Source: Pogonophryne albipinna
Taxonomy: Eukaryota; Chordata; Actinopteri; Perciformes; Artedidraconidae
DNA length: 64,000 nt
Direction: 5' to 3'
Assembly: GCA_028583405.1 (NCBI GenBank)
Contig: CM053251.1
Coordinates: 4,919,483-4,983,482, forward strand
The position numbers and the translations under genes are program-made. Positions within the stretch are counted from its first letter, which is position 1. Each line of letters opens with the position of its first letter. The notes under the pieces are model-generated. The model was not told the origin of the DNA. It saw only the letters and a program-made list of their open reading frames with translations, and made no database searches. Below, one piece after another: positions 51,186-62,453 of the stretch.

Positions 51186-51263
<78 letters not shown>
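51186..51263 (+). repeat. (CA)n array downstream of exon 6
   Basis: A pure CA array of 78 bp starting 38 bp after the exon, within reach of 5' splice-site regulation. Confidence 0.98.
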
Positions 51264-51264
<1 letters not shown>

Positions 51265-51985
51265 GTCTGATTCTGCAAGTAAGCACACGATTACACTGAT
51301 TTAAATACACAAACACAGCAACTTACCGACTGCGCATTATCAGTGAGTTTAAAATAGCTTCAAAATAGCAGCATCAAAATATAAAATACTGCTTTTAATA
51401 ATTGAATATCAATTAACAATATTTAATTACAAAACAGAACATTTGCACACAGTTTTCATCATCTAGGCTTTATTCCCTGTGCCAATAAATAGGGAATTAA
51501 GTAAGAGTTTGAGTAATGCTCACATTTGACAGAAGTAAGAGCTCTTAGGAGGGGCTTCCTCTAGATAGATGCCACTGCGTTTGGTGTCAAGGTCAGACAC
51601 TTTTTAAGCTGCTATAACATCATGTCACTGCCACATTTGCTTATTCCCAGGATCACACAAGGTCGCTTTCTTTAAGTATTTGAACATTCATTAAATTCTG
51701 GTGAGGACAGTTCCTAGATGGCCACTTAATTGAGGGGTTTATGTACTCTCTTTGTGAGAGTGCTCATATCCTTTTTATCGTCTCTTCTCGGCCAGTAATA
51801 ATGTGCTCTCTCACTTACAAGACTTGAACTTGGTGTGAGTTCCTAATATAATATTCTTATGTCTTGTCAATTACCTAGTAGGTTGTCATTCATTTACAGT
51901 TTATGCTTAATTAATCTAACATGGAAACCTGGCCTGTTTTAGATTATTAAAGTATGGTAGGCGACAGTGGCAAACGTGTTAATGT

Positions 51986-53007
51986 CCCAAAACACTTACA
52001 TTTGGAGAAACGCTGCAGTTTTCAAAAACGATGCAAATACAAAATCAGGGGCAGGTAATATAAGATTATTTTCTTCTCCCTGCTCCTTTTCGGTCAATGG
52101 TGTGTTTACAGAGACATGTTTTGTTAACAATTATTATACATTAAAGGTGGGGTAGGTAAGAATGGAGAAACCAGCTCGAGTGCGCTAGAATTTGAAAATA
52201 CATGACCAATGAGGGCACGAGATGAGTTTGTGCACAGAAGGCTGACATGCAGGTAGGCCATCGTGCTTTTTACAGTACTACGGCTTCCACAGATTAATTT
52301 TTGTATGGATTTTTTGTCAAAGCACTTTAGATATTCATTGCTATCGGGATGTTAAGAGCATTCCATGGAATATAACAAAAAGTGTATCTCGAGCCGGTTT
52401 CTCAAACCTACCTACCCCACCTTTAAGTTGTGCATACCATGAACGGAACAAATCAAAATGAAATGAAAAAATGAAAATCTTCACCCACTTGACGAAACAT
52501 CGTAGGGTTTATTAAAAGCTCTCTATAGATGAAACGCTGCGAACACAAAGACGCTGCAAGAAGCTCAAAACACAACTGAAAAGGGGAAACTAAAAAGTCA
52601 TTCGGGGATTATAAAATTGGCCAACTGTCACTGTCACTGGAAACATTACTAGAATGTACGAGTGATCCCATGATTCCTTCCAATATAATTGTAGCTCTGC
52701 TGTAAGCTAGATAGCTAACGTAGCCAACCTAGTCATTTCATATATACTGACAAACAGTTAATATTATGAACAGACTCACACTGCCAACATTGACAGTTGG
52801 CCAACTTTAGATGTGTGCGTCACTTTTTAGTGTCCCCGTTCCTGTTGTGTTTTGAGCTTCTTGCAGCGTTTTGTATTTGCGGTTATTTAAGTTAACTCTG
52901 TGTTTGTGTTGTCAAGTTAGTGAAGATGTTTCTTCATTTGCATGTGTTTTTAAATCTACATCCTTTTTGAAAGTGCAGCGCGTTTCTCCTAATGTAAGTG
53001 TTTTGGG
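51986..53007. mobile_element. 1-kb TIR element carrying a nested MITE
   Basis: The left end CCCAAAACACTTACATT, followed by GGAGAAACGC, is matched by the inverted right end GCGTTTCTCC then AATGTAAGTGTTTTGGG, about 27 bp. The MITE at 52141-52426 is inserted inside. Related copies lie at 35660-35930 and about 63040-63920. Target-site duplications were not convincing and no gene was seen. Confidence 0.75.
52141..52426 (+). mobile_element. TTAA-flanked MITE, family 1 copy C
   Basis: TTAAAGGTGGGGTAGGTAAG at the left and CCTACCTACCCCACCTTTAA at the right. It shares interior blocks with 15122-15372 in the same orientation. Confidence 0.82.
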
Positions 53008-53885
53008 CCGTTATATGGAATCAAGCATATACTGATGCGAGACAGGACTCTAATAAAAAGAGGCAGGCTGGAGGATTCTTTTTTCCAGGGCAGGTGGAGA
53101 GTTTTCAGAGATTTCAGAAGCATTTTAGACCAGCGTTTATAGTAGCACACATGTAAAACGCATTGGAAGTGAAAGGATGTCAAATAGCTCAGAAGACAAA
53201 CAAATCAATAAACATACAGGCACGATACATGTTCAGTAGCACACCAACCAATCACTGGCACTTTCTCACGGTGCAAACATGACATTTAGCCAAGAAATGT
53301 GCTCGTACAAGCTGTGGCGTGTTCACTGATACAGTGTGTACACAATGTTCCTGATAGACACAGAAACAAACTGCAACCCCCGTCTTAAATCCTGCCCACA
53401 CAAATACACTCTTTCCCCTGGCCTTTCTGCATTATAGATGAACCTTCAGCCAGGCAGCCCTATCGATCCACTCTCGTCCCTCCTCCACCCCCTGTCCTCC
53501 CCTCCCTGCCTCCCTCCATCTCTCCATCATCAGATATCTCTCCGCCGCTGTGTCACTCACGGCTCGTTCTTTTCCCCTCCGTCTTGTCACGATGCCTCCT
53601 CACCCTCCTCCTCCTCCTCTTCCTCTCCCAATCCTTACTTATAACTCTCCTCTATCTCTCCTCACACCCTACACTCCCCATCCCTCCTCCTTTTCCTCCC
53701 TCTCTGCTCTCCTGTCAACCCCCTTCCCTCTCTCCCCCTGTCAGCTCATCACATCAGAGTCTAGGAATAAGACTAGTTTGATTGGCAGGTGGAACAGACA
53801 GGAGGCGGGGCAGGAGGAGGTGACAGTCATGGCATTAACGAGCTTTAACAGTCAGCAAATGGGTCGATAAAATATAAATGTGGCA

Positions 53886-53946
53886 AAGAAGGGCGTGAAC
53901 ATTATGCCATGGCCAGGGGTTCAATTCCCACTGGGACCACCTACAC
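53886..53946 (+). mobile_element. Possible SINE head fragment
   Basis: GGGGTTCAATTCCCACTGGG resembles a tRNA B-box/T-arm, but the A box and tail are not recognisable. Confidence 0.3.
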
Positions 53947-56157
53947 TATATGCTAGCTAGGAATCTATGTATTTGTTGTATAACTGTATACACTCCGCAT
54001 GAAAGCCTCCATTGAATTATGCATGTTCTATACAGTACAAGATGAAGACATGTTATGTGGTAATAAATAGGGCCATGTAGTTCAAAATGGCCGAGGCAGT
54101 GTCTCATCATATACAGAGAGGCTTTGGATAAAAGTTGAAGTGGAAGGGACTGGATGTCAAAAAATAAGGTGAGTGCAGAGGGAAACTGTGAGATCGCACC
54201 AAAAAATAAAAATGACAAGGGGTAGAGAGGAGAAGAAAAACAAACCGACAGGAAGGAGAGAGGAGAGAGGCGTGGGCGGAGAGGAGACAGAAAGATTTGG
54301 TGACAAGAAGAGAATGACTAAGACAGAGAGAGGAAGAGCAAACAAGAGAACGTCGGTGTGTGTGTGTGTGTGTGTGTGTGTCTGCAGAGGCGAGACAGGG
54401 AGCGTGCTCAGCTGTGTGCACCGCCGCTTGTGGATGAGCTAGTGTCCAATCAAATCAGATACAGGTTGCCCCCGCAGCTGTCAGTCAAAACCCAATCACC
54501 GCGACGACACCTTTCCTCCGCCACACCCATCCTCTCTCCCCCGTCTCCCCCACCCCCCCAATCAAACTCAACGAATGCCACACTCCACACACACTTCTCT
54601 CTGTGGTCACATCCTGTCAGGTTCAAATGAATAACGCTCCGTATCAAATCCGATCCTGTGTTTCCTCGTCGCCCGGCAGCGAGAGCTTTCTAATAGGAGA
54701 GAAAGCAGTTTGTGCTCTACATTCTATTATGTTTATTATCTATTCAATCAGCAGGAGCACCGTAAGTGCTTGCATCACATTTCTGAATCATTTAGCCACA
54801 GACTGTTCACTTACCGTTACATGTTTGCAGCTGAATAGCCTTGCATAACCTTCGCGTGCAAGTGTGCAAGGTCATTGTCACGGTTACAAAACAGCAGCTG
54901 ACAGGTAACAAGATTACAGTAATCTGCAAACTGGATAACGATAAGGCCCACTGTAATCTATATTTCTACTTATAGATTTCTCTTTTTATGTTGTTTACAA
55001 ATCCCATAAAAAACACTTTAACTAAGAAATTGTTTACTAAAAAAGTTTGATGTACTTTATTCTGCTCTAGTGTCGTCTAAAAACTCTGAGCCACTTTCAC
55101 TCTGACTTGTTGTTTGTGCACCTAATGTGTATTCATCCGCAGCTGAAAATAGTCCCCAACAGATGCTCTCCTATTTGAGTTACCTTTGCAAAGCTGTTTG
55201 ACAACATATAGTATAAATAGAAAGTCATTATTCTATTGTAATATAAATAATTTCTAATTGCATTTGTAAAACATCCTTAAACCTACATTGCATTATGCTT
55301 TCAGCCACTAAGGTGAAGGGCAATTTGTTGTAGTCATACATTTTATCACCTAATAAAGGTGTTATGGCGAACTAGCTCACAGTGGCTTGTTTGCACCTAT
55401 AGCGGACACATTAGCATTCATTTAGAGTTGTGTGAGCAAGACAAATATTAACTCTCGCTGTGGCTTCTATAAAGTGGCACTAACTCCAGAGAGAAGCTGC
55501 TGTCCTTCTGATGTTTGGTGCTGGCAGGAAGTCCAAGTACATCAGAATTGTTTTGCCTTTTGTGTATTCAAACACACGGATGAGAGCTCCATGATTTCAT
55601 TAATCAAACTGTTTATGTTAAACCAAATGCTTGAATACTCTTTAAAGTGCAGAGGCAGGTAATTCATCATTTTATCCTTTGTTTTTTTAAGAGTAATTAG
55701 AGCGTCGTTAAATATGTTAATCTTCTGCAGGATTGTTGGTCTTCTCAGGGATTTGGGACATAAGAACAATATGCAGTGCTTATCCTTTAATCAACCTAAC
55801 TGTTAACATACTGATCAGACAACAATTGCTTTTGGTATCATAGATCAGTGTTGGATTATAAAATGTTGAGACATTAACATCATTTAGCAAAAACACCCAA
55901 TAGCGCGTTCTTTACCCTGATAATGATTACAGCTTGGAGAGGGAGGAATATGCTGCTCTAAAGTAATTACAATAAAGAATGACTTCAAGCGTATCATGAC
56001 TTTTGTGCAGTGTTTATTAATGCATGCAAGCTAATTGAAAAGTTTCCACCCAAGCAGAGCTCATAGCCAGGAATAAAACATGGATTTTAGACATGCAACT
56101 GCTCTGACAAATGTAGCTTCGTGCACTTAGACTGACTGCTCTGACAAAGATCGACTT

Positions 56158-56510
56158 TTAAAGAGGTTCATATTCGTTTTTTGTGCTTCCACTGTGACAT
56201 GTCTCTGTGCTGCAGCTTCTCTTTTCACCCTCTGTCTGAAACCAGAGCCCAGTCTGCTCTGGTTGGTTAGCTTGCCGGCTCTGTTGTGATTGGTCAACCG
56301 CTTAGAGATGTCCCGCCCCTTAGCCTATCACGTACAATGTGTTGGAGCGCCAATAGAAGCGCGAGTGTTACATAGTGATGTCAATATGTTCAGGAAGTAA
56401 ACAAAGGAGTCCAATGGAGTGTGTGGGAGGTAAACTCACAGATTCTAGCCTTTGCAGACATAAACCGATATAACACACACAGATAATGGAAAACCCCAAA
56501 AGCCATAAAA
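56158..56510 (-). mobile_element. Family 2 MITE, copy D (reverse)
   Basis: It starts TTAAAGAGGTTCATATTCG and carries, in reverse, AGAGCCCAGTCTGCTCTGG and GATGTCCCGCCCCTTAGCC, the inverse of the blocks in 8441-8763. The right end has decayed and is approximate. Confidence 0.65.
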
Positions 56511-57762
56511 GTATTTGTTGCATTGCATGTTATCTAGCATTTGAAGGTGGTGTACAACAACATCTGATTCCAGTATTGCATGTCATTTCACATGAATATT
56601 CATTTGCCTCAGGACAGCTACTGAACAGATATATATGTTTTAGATTTGTTAGGATTTGTATTCCTAAAATAACACATATTGTAGACTTTGAGCTTCCTAG
56701 TCCACAGCCTCCCAAGTGTTTGCTCAGCAGCCGGTGTCAGGGGAGCAGACTTGTTTCTCTTTGGCTTTCTACTCACTTTGAGAAGCCCAGCAGCAACAAC
56801 AGTTAGAATTATTAAAGCTTCAGCCTTTTAGAAACATCCATAGATTCAATCTGAGGGAGCTTGGTTTAATAACGATGCCATGATCTTAGGGCAGGAATAC
56901 CGTGAACATACGTGACAGAGGAAGAAATGCACCCAAACAACCGGAAGTGACACGTTTTATTGCGCATGTCCCTTTTATCACGGGAATACAGGAAGTGATT
57001 AGTATAAGAGCATTAAATAAACAAATTCATATCTTACAATTCATAATTCAGATGTATTCTTTTTTCGCCTTTAACCGTAACTGAACAACCACAAATAGCT
57101 ACCATTGGGAATGTTACGGATTGCACCTTTAGGAGTCGCTGAGGGTTTCCTCACATTTTCCAAGAGCGATTAATCAGTGCGTCCATTTCAGGTCTGTCCC
57201 CGTCTCCGTCTCCCCGTCATTGTAATTACTGTACAGTGCTTAAGGACTCCAACATTTACATAATTGATTATTTTATCAAGACACGTCTCGCTATCTCTCT
57301 CATACACAATCTGTTATGCAGAATGGATTTTTTAACGCAGGCTGATTGAAATCTCTTTTCTTCTTCCACTCTTGTCCTCCGTTCCACAATTTTCTTCTTC
57401 TTTCATTTCACTTTTGCGACAACTCTCGGCCCTCTGTGCTGTCCATCATTCATCCTCTCCTTCTCCCTCAGTCCCTTCTCTATTTTCTCGCTGTGACATC
57501 CATCTTATTCTCTTATTTGCTCTCACTTGCTCTCCTCTCCTGCTTTTATCTTTTTCTTTTCCCCATCATCGTTCCTCATCCTCCCCTCTCCTCTCTTTCC
57601 ATCTCTACTTCACTCTTGATCGTTTCATCTTCTCCTGTTGTCCTGCAGCGCTTGTCGCGGCTCCCTCTTCCTCTCATCACTTCACCCCTCTTTTGATTTT
57701 TTACTTTTAGTGACTTGGAAAACTGTACAGTTCAACTCAGTGTCTCTCTCCTGTCTCAACAG

Positions 57763-57935
57763 GCCTGCCGAATACAAGTGGGATAAGAAGGACGAAGTGC
57801 TCCCCCCACAGGCCAAAGTGGACGGTGCTCACCTGTGCTTCGAGAGTCTCAACAAATCAGACAATGGCGTCTACCTCTGCTACGCTGACAACGGCATAGG
57901 AAACAGCCAGGGGGAGTTCACTCTCCTGGTGCAAG
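57763..57935 (+). CDS. cadm3: cadm3 exon 7: second part of second Ig C2 domain
   Basis: The exon is 173 bp, phase 2 to phase 1. GAG (Glu) is completed across the junction, giving NPEPAEYKWDKKDEVLPP with the core tryptophan at 57779-57781. The E-F region reads SLNKSDNGVYLCYADNGIG, with an NKS sequon at 57851 and the F-strand cysteine at 57878-57880; LNKSD.G.Y.C is a CADM hallmark. The G strand is EFTLLVQ. An additional cysteine lies in the E strand (57836-57838). Acceptor TCTCAACAG, donor CAAG|GTAACG. The donor phase allows joining either to the stalk exon or directly to the transmembrane exon. Confidence 0.93.
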
Positions 57936-58288
57936 GTAACGAGGGACAGTGAGAAGAGTGAATTGGGATAGAGACGGGCCCTGATGTAGAGGAAGATGTA
58001 TTTTTCTTTTACTTCTCTTCATCACGTTTCTTTATTTCTGTCGTTTGTCGTGGCTTTTGCTTGTGTTTCTTCCATCTTTTTTCTCTTCTGATTTTCTTTC
58101 GTTTCTTTCCTCCTATTTTTTTGTTGATTTTGTCTCATCCAAACCGCGCCACCATAACCATCCAAACCGCTTTCGCTCGTACTTGCGCTTCTTTTCCCTT
58201 TCACTTTTGATGTGTCCCGTGCGCTTCGATCCATGGTTATTTTTGGCGCTTCGCTTGCTCATTTCCAACTTCTCCTACGCATTCATCT

Positions 58289-58348
58289 TCCTCCTCCTCC
58301 TCCTCCTCCTCCTCCTCCTCCTCCTCCTCCTCCTCCTCCTCCTCCTCC
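58289..58348 (+). repeat. (CTC)n array abutting the stalk exon acceptor
   Basis: About 20 pure TCC/CTC units end 4 bases before exon 8. It serves as polypyrimidine tract and has the same base bias as the start of the stalk exon. Confidence 0.96.
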
Positions 58349-58352
58349 AAAG

Positions 58353-58769
58353 ATCTCATGGAGCCAGACTCCCCCGACTCCACCTTATCCTCCCTGGACT
58401 CTACAACCTCTCCATCTTCTTCCACAATCTCCCTTCCCACTTCCTCTCCTCTTGATGTTTTCTCTGGCTCCGGCTCTGATTACTCCTCCCTTCCTGACCC
58501 CACCTCTACCTCCACTCCTACCTCCACCTCCACCTCCTCCCCCGACTCCTCTGCATCTCCCACCCCCTCCACGGCTGACATGTCGACCGCCATCTTTGAA
58601 TTGTCCTCCACTCCCCTCTCAAACGCCCTCTTCCACGACCTTCCTTCCTCTCCAATTTCTCCTACCACCTCCGCAAGCATCGCTCCCTCCCCTGCCTCCT
58701 CCTCCTCCAACTCCTCCTCCCTTATTCCCTCAGTTACCGTCGGGCTGATCGGAGTTTACACTTTCACAG
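58353..58769 (+). CDS. cadm3: cadm3 exon 8: Ser/Thr/Pro-rich mucin-like stalk (likely cassette exon)
   Basis: A 417-bp phase 1-1 exon encoding about 139 residues, mostly Ser, Thr and Pro with scattered Asp, between the last Ig domain and the membrane. Such a stretch should be heavily O-glycosylated and extended. Counting from the junction Asp, an SGSG motif between acidic residues sits at 38-41 and an NSS sequon at 120; the end is more hydrophobic (VTVGLIGVYTF). The acceptor follows a (TCC)n array of 60 bp (CCAAAG|A); the donor ACAG|GTAAAA is good. Third codon positions are nearly all C or T while purines fall in positions 1 and 2, which favours coding. Caution: an overlapping frame is also open, because TCC-rich DNA has few stops. 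Mammalian CADM3 has only a short stalk, and skipping this exon would restore that arrangement. It could also be a lineage-specific exon grown from the repeat. Confidence 0.68.
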
Positions 58770-58938
58770 GTAAAACCATCTGAGTTACACACTTGTACAC
58801 AACAACAACAAGAGAGATGCGAGAAGCTTAGTAATGGAGTGGAAAAACAAATACCATCCACTTCGCTGTGTTTTTCTCCTTTCAATACACTAACTGTGCT
58901 TTTGCCGTGTGGAGCAGTGAAGGATGCTGGGAGTGTGT

Positions 58939-59354
58939 TTAACCCTTAGATGCCCGAGTGACTGGGCCCTACACTCTTCCATAAGTGGGTCAAAAAGTAA
59001 TAGTAATAGAATAATATGTGTTTTATTATATTTTGGTTCACACTAGAAATATATTATATTTAATTTTTCACTATTTATAATTTTAGACATTTTTTTTACA
59101 AATTGAAAAAAAACGTTTTCCCATAGAAAATGCATGCGGGCCATTTTTGACCCACTTATGGAAGCTTGGGGTAGAAATACAAAAACTACAATTTCTTAAA
59201 ATGTAAATTTAAAATGTGAATGGCATGATATTCAAAACATGTTTTTTGAGGAATAGCTGGAATATGAAATGATTAAAAAATATAATTACAAAGATACTTC
59301 AAGAAAAACACCTCACCGGGTCAAAAAAGACCCACCTATTTATCTAAGGGTTAA
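58939..59354. mobile_element. TTAA-flanked MITE, family 3
   Basis: The ends TTAACCCTTAGAT and ATCTAAGGGTTAA are an exact 13-bp inverted repeat including TTAA. A second inverted pair lies inside (TTCCATAAGTGGGTCAAAAA at 58977 against its complement ending at 59163). TTAACCCTT ends are typical of piggyBac-derived MITEs. Confidence 0.82.
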
Positions 59355-59879
59355 CATTCAGACTCGTGCAAACACACACTCAAAGCTATCAGAAGAAACA
59401 GAATGAATAAAAAAAATGGCCGTTTGAACTCATGTTTTTTTTTCTTGTTTGCCTCTATTTTCTTTCTGTTTTGAATCCACAACCCCGCCCAAACTTTCCA
59501 ACACACACTCTTCTCTTTCATCAAACCATCCATCCATCCATCCATCCATCTAACATCCAACAATCCATCAACTCATCCACTTGAAATGATGCCGCAGAGA
59601 ACATTCCAGGTATAATTTTTTCACCAGTCATCTGTCGTTTTGACTTCCTGTCGTTCTCTCTTTTCGTCCACCTGTCTATCTGTCCGTCTGTCCACCTGTC
59701 TGTCTGTCTGTTTTTCTGTCTATCTGTAGCTCTGTCCGTCTGTCCACCTGTCTGTCAGTCTAGAATTCTTTTTTTTTACTTTGAACTTCAGTGCTGAATA
59801 TTTCATACACCTGCCCACATAATGCTTTGTTGTTGCTCATACATGCACACAGGCTCACACCACAAGCTCACACCACAAG

Positions 59880-60018
<139 letters not shown>

Positions 60019-60458
60019 TCAGGAGAGGGCCCCGTGCCAGGCATCAAGCAGTTCAGAGCATAGCACGTGACAGGAGAGAATAGTGCAGGATAGTGTAGGG
60101 CCTGGTACATCCTTGGACAAGGCTGGATCTGTGGGACCTCGTGAGGCCAGGAGGCGTGGGCTCGCCTGTACTCCAACAAGAAATCTCCAGCACTATACTC
60201 AAAATATACATAACCAATCAAAAGAGGACACCTCTTCCTATGTATGAAGTATATGATACTGTGTTTTGCGGTTTTCGGGGCTCTGGAAGGAAAGTGTGAG
60301 ACAGTTAACTGCTTGGAGTGGAAACTGCTCGCGGCCTGTGGAACACTGATCTCCAGAAACCTCAGCTGAGCAATTGTATTCCTTATCACAACTGAAATAA
60401 ATCAGTTTTATTATAACCTTATGCCTGGTCCTGGCTTCACAGAGGAATTCGGAAACAC

Positions 60459-60459
<1 letters not shown>

Positions 60460-60535
<76 letters not shown>
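60460..60535. repeat. (CA)n microsatellite
   Basis: A pure CA array of about 76 bp. Confidence 0.98.
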
Positions 60536-60538
<3 letters not shown>

Positions 60539-60616
60539 CATGACCCCTTAAGTGGTACAAGTCATTTACACTGTACCATTTCCTCCGTGTGCGTTTCTCT
60601 ATGTGTATATGTGTGT

Positions 60617-60620
<4 letters not shown>

Positions 60621-60672
<52 letters not shown>
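60621..60672. repeat. (TG)n microsatellite
   Basis: A TG array 85 bp beyond the preceding CA array; the two could pair in RNA as a hairpin. Confidence 0.97.
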
Positions 60673-60678
<6 letters not shown>

Positions 60679-60847
60679 AGGGGGGGGTCAGGCTTTGAGG
60701 TGTTCTTGGGTCTTGTCTGCTTTGCTTTGATGCTGACAGCAGGATTTATGGGCTCATTCTCAGTCTCACCTCGTCAGCATGCCCCTCTCACCTCCACGCC
60801 AGCCAGCCAGAGTGTGTGTTTGACTTTCTGTGTGTGTGTTTGACTTT

Positions 60848-60878
<31 letters not shown>

Positions 60879-62453
60879 AGTGTGTGTCATTCTGACTGCT
60901 GCTCAGAGTCCACCTCCTCCCTCCTCTTCCCCCTGTCTGCCTCTGGACTCTGGTTGGCTGTTGTCATGCCCCTTCACTTCTCTTCATGTGACTTTTCCCT
61001 CTAAAATGGCCGTTCAGCCCATCATGCTGTGTCCTTTCCGGCTGTAATGTGTTCCTTCAGTTTTCTCTACATTACTGGTTGTCAGTGTGTGTCGCTGTGC
61101 CTCTATTCCTGTCCTCTGTATTATCTAGCTGTTTCCTCCTCTGAATGGTTGAATCCTTGTCCTCCAGAATGGTTTGACGCCTCAGATATTGACCAAGTGC
61201 AAGCCAGTCTCTCTTTCCTTTATTCCCCTTATGATAAGTGTTGCTTTTGAATTATGCCTGTTTGAGTGACTTTCAAAGTGACACCCAGCGAGTGGTCCGG
61301 TCTAAAAAGTCAGGCGAAATAAATGATGTATCAAATTATTTCGGCGCAGATTGCTTTCTTCTCTGAGGGGGAAGCAGCTAAAGTGGCTGAAGCGAGGCGA
61401 ACTGGGGGAAATCAATCTCAAATCTCTGCTGCTGTTGGGTGAAAAAAATGCACCTCGAAAAAAATGCACGCTTTTACAGAAGCGGTAAAAGAGAAGAGCT
61501 ATTGTTTTCAGCTTGACCGACCTGAAATGTAAACTCTATCCACAAGCATTCAAAGAGTGAACAAAACCACCAGCAAAACACTAATACTGTATGTGTGTTC
61601 ATAATGCAAGCAAACTACCAGGGTATTTCTACTGGTGTAAAAGTATTTGTCTATGTACTTGTTAAAAGTAAATTGCAAATAAAACAGTTTCTACTTTAGT
61701 GCATAGTCAATATGAAATGAGTATACTACAGAATAATTAAACCACTTGATATATCATGTTGGATCCATCCTGGCTGCTGAACTGGGTGCTTTTGAAGTGA
61801 TGGAGACGTTTAATACATTTCCTGGTTAATAATCAGGCCTTAAATTCCCCCAAATGTAGCATTTTCCGACCTTTCTAATCCAAAGCAAGGAAATCCTTAG
61901 CTTAGTGAATATTGTAGGAATCATCAGCACTGAAGGGGCTAGATGTTCACCCAACATGAGCAGAATGTCGTAGAGATCTGGACCTAATGAGTTAACAACC
62001 CTGTTGCATATTACTTATGAAACATTGTCTAAAAGAGGGCGATATGGTGGCACCTTTTCTTTTCGCCTGGCTTGTTCTGAACCCTTGTCTTTGTCTTCTG
62101 AAGGTTGTCGCTGTGTCTGGTATTATATATTGACAAGTCTGCTCCCCTCTTCTTCTCTTTTCTGTCTGCCTTCTCTCCGTCACTCTCCCCATTATATTCT
62201 CTCTCTCTCTTTCTCATTTCTGCTGCCTTTCATCATCTGTCTCCTGTTTCCGCCAATATTCATACGCCACCCCCCTCCTCCCCATCTGCCCTCAATCTCT
62301 GTCCCTCTATATTTTCTCCCCGTCTCTACCTCATTTTCTATTGTCTCTTCCACGTCCGTTTCTCTCCTTCCTTTTCTCATTACGTCTCTTATCTTTACGA
62401 CACGACTTCCTCTTCACATCTCTCCTCTCCTTCCACAACACGCTCTACTAAAG

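Larger units (their letters stand above)
51149..57762 (+). other. cadm3: cadm3 intron 6 (6.6 kb)
   Basis: The intron holds a CA array (51186-51263), a long TIR element (51986-53007) carrying a TTAA MITE, pyrimidine-rich runs at 53430-53740 and 57340-57710, a possible SINE scrap near 53886-53946, a GT array near 54357-54380, and a MITE on the reverse strand starting at 56158. About 54650-56150 and 56530-57330 show no recognisable feature. Confidence 0.85.

Noticed and set aside
58212..58748. 178-codon frame overlapping the stalk exon in another phase (Pro-rich)
   Set aside because: Its phase does not connect to exon 7 or exon 9; it is open only because TCC-rich DNA has few stops.
61166..61210. 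Possible extra exon starting after CCTCCAG (frame EWFDASDID)
   Set aside because: No matching donor in phase follows, and the CADM family has no corresponding segment.
62004..62453. Frames upstream of exon 9 that read into the transmembrane segment
   Set aside because: The upstream part is the pyrimidine-rich acceptor region of intron 8; only the part from 62454 fits the family.
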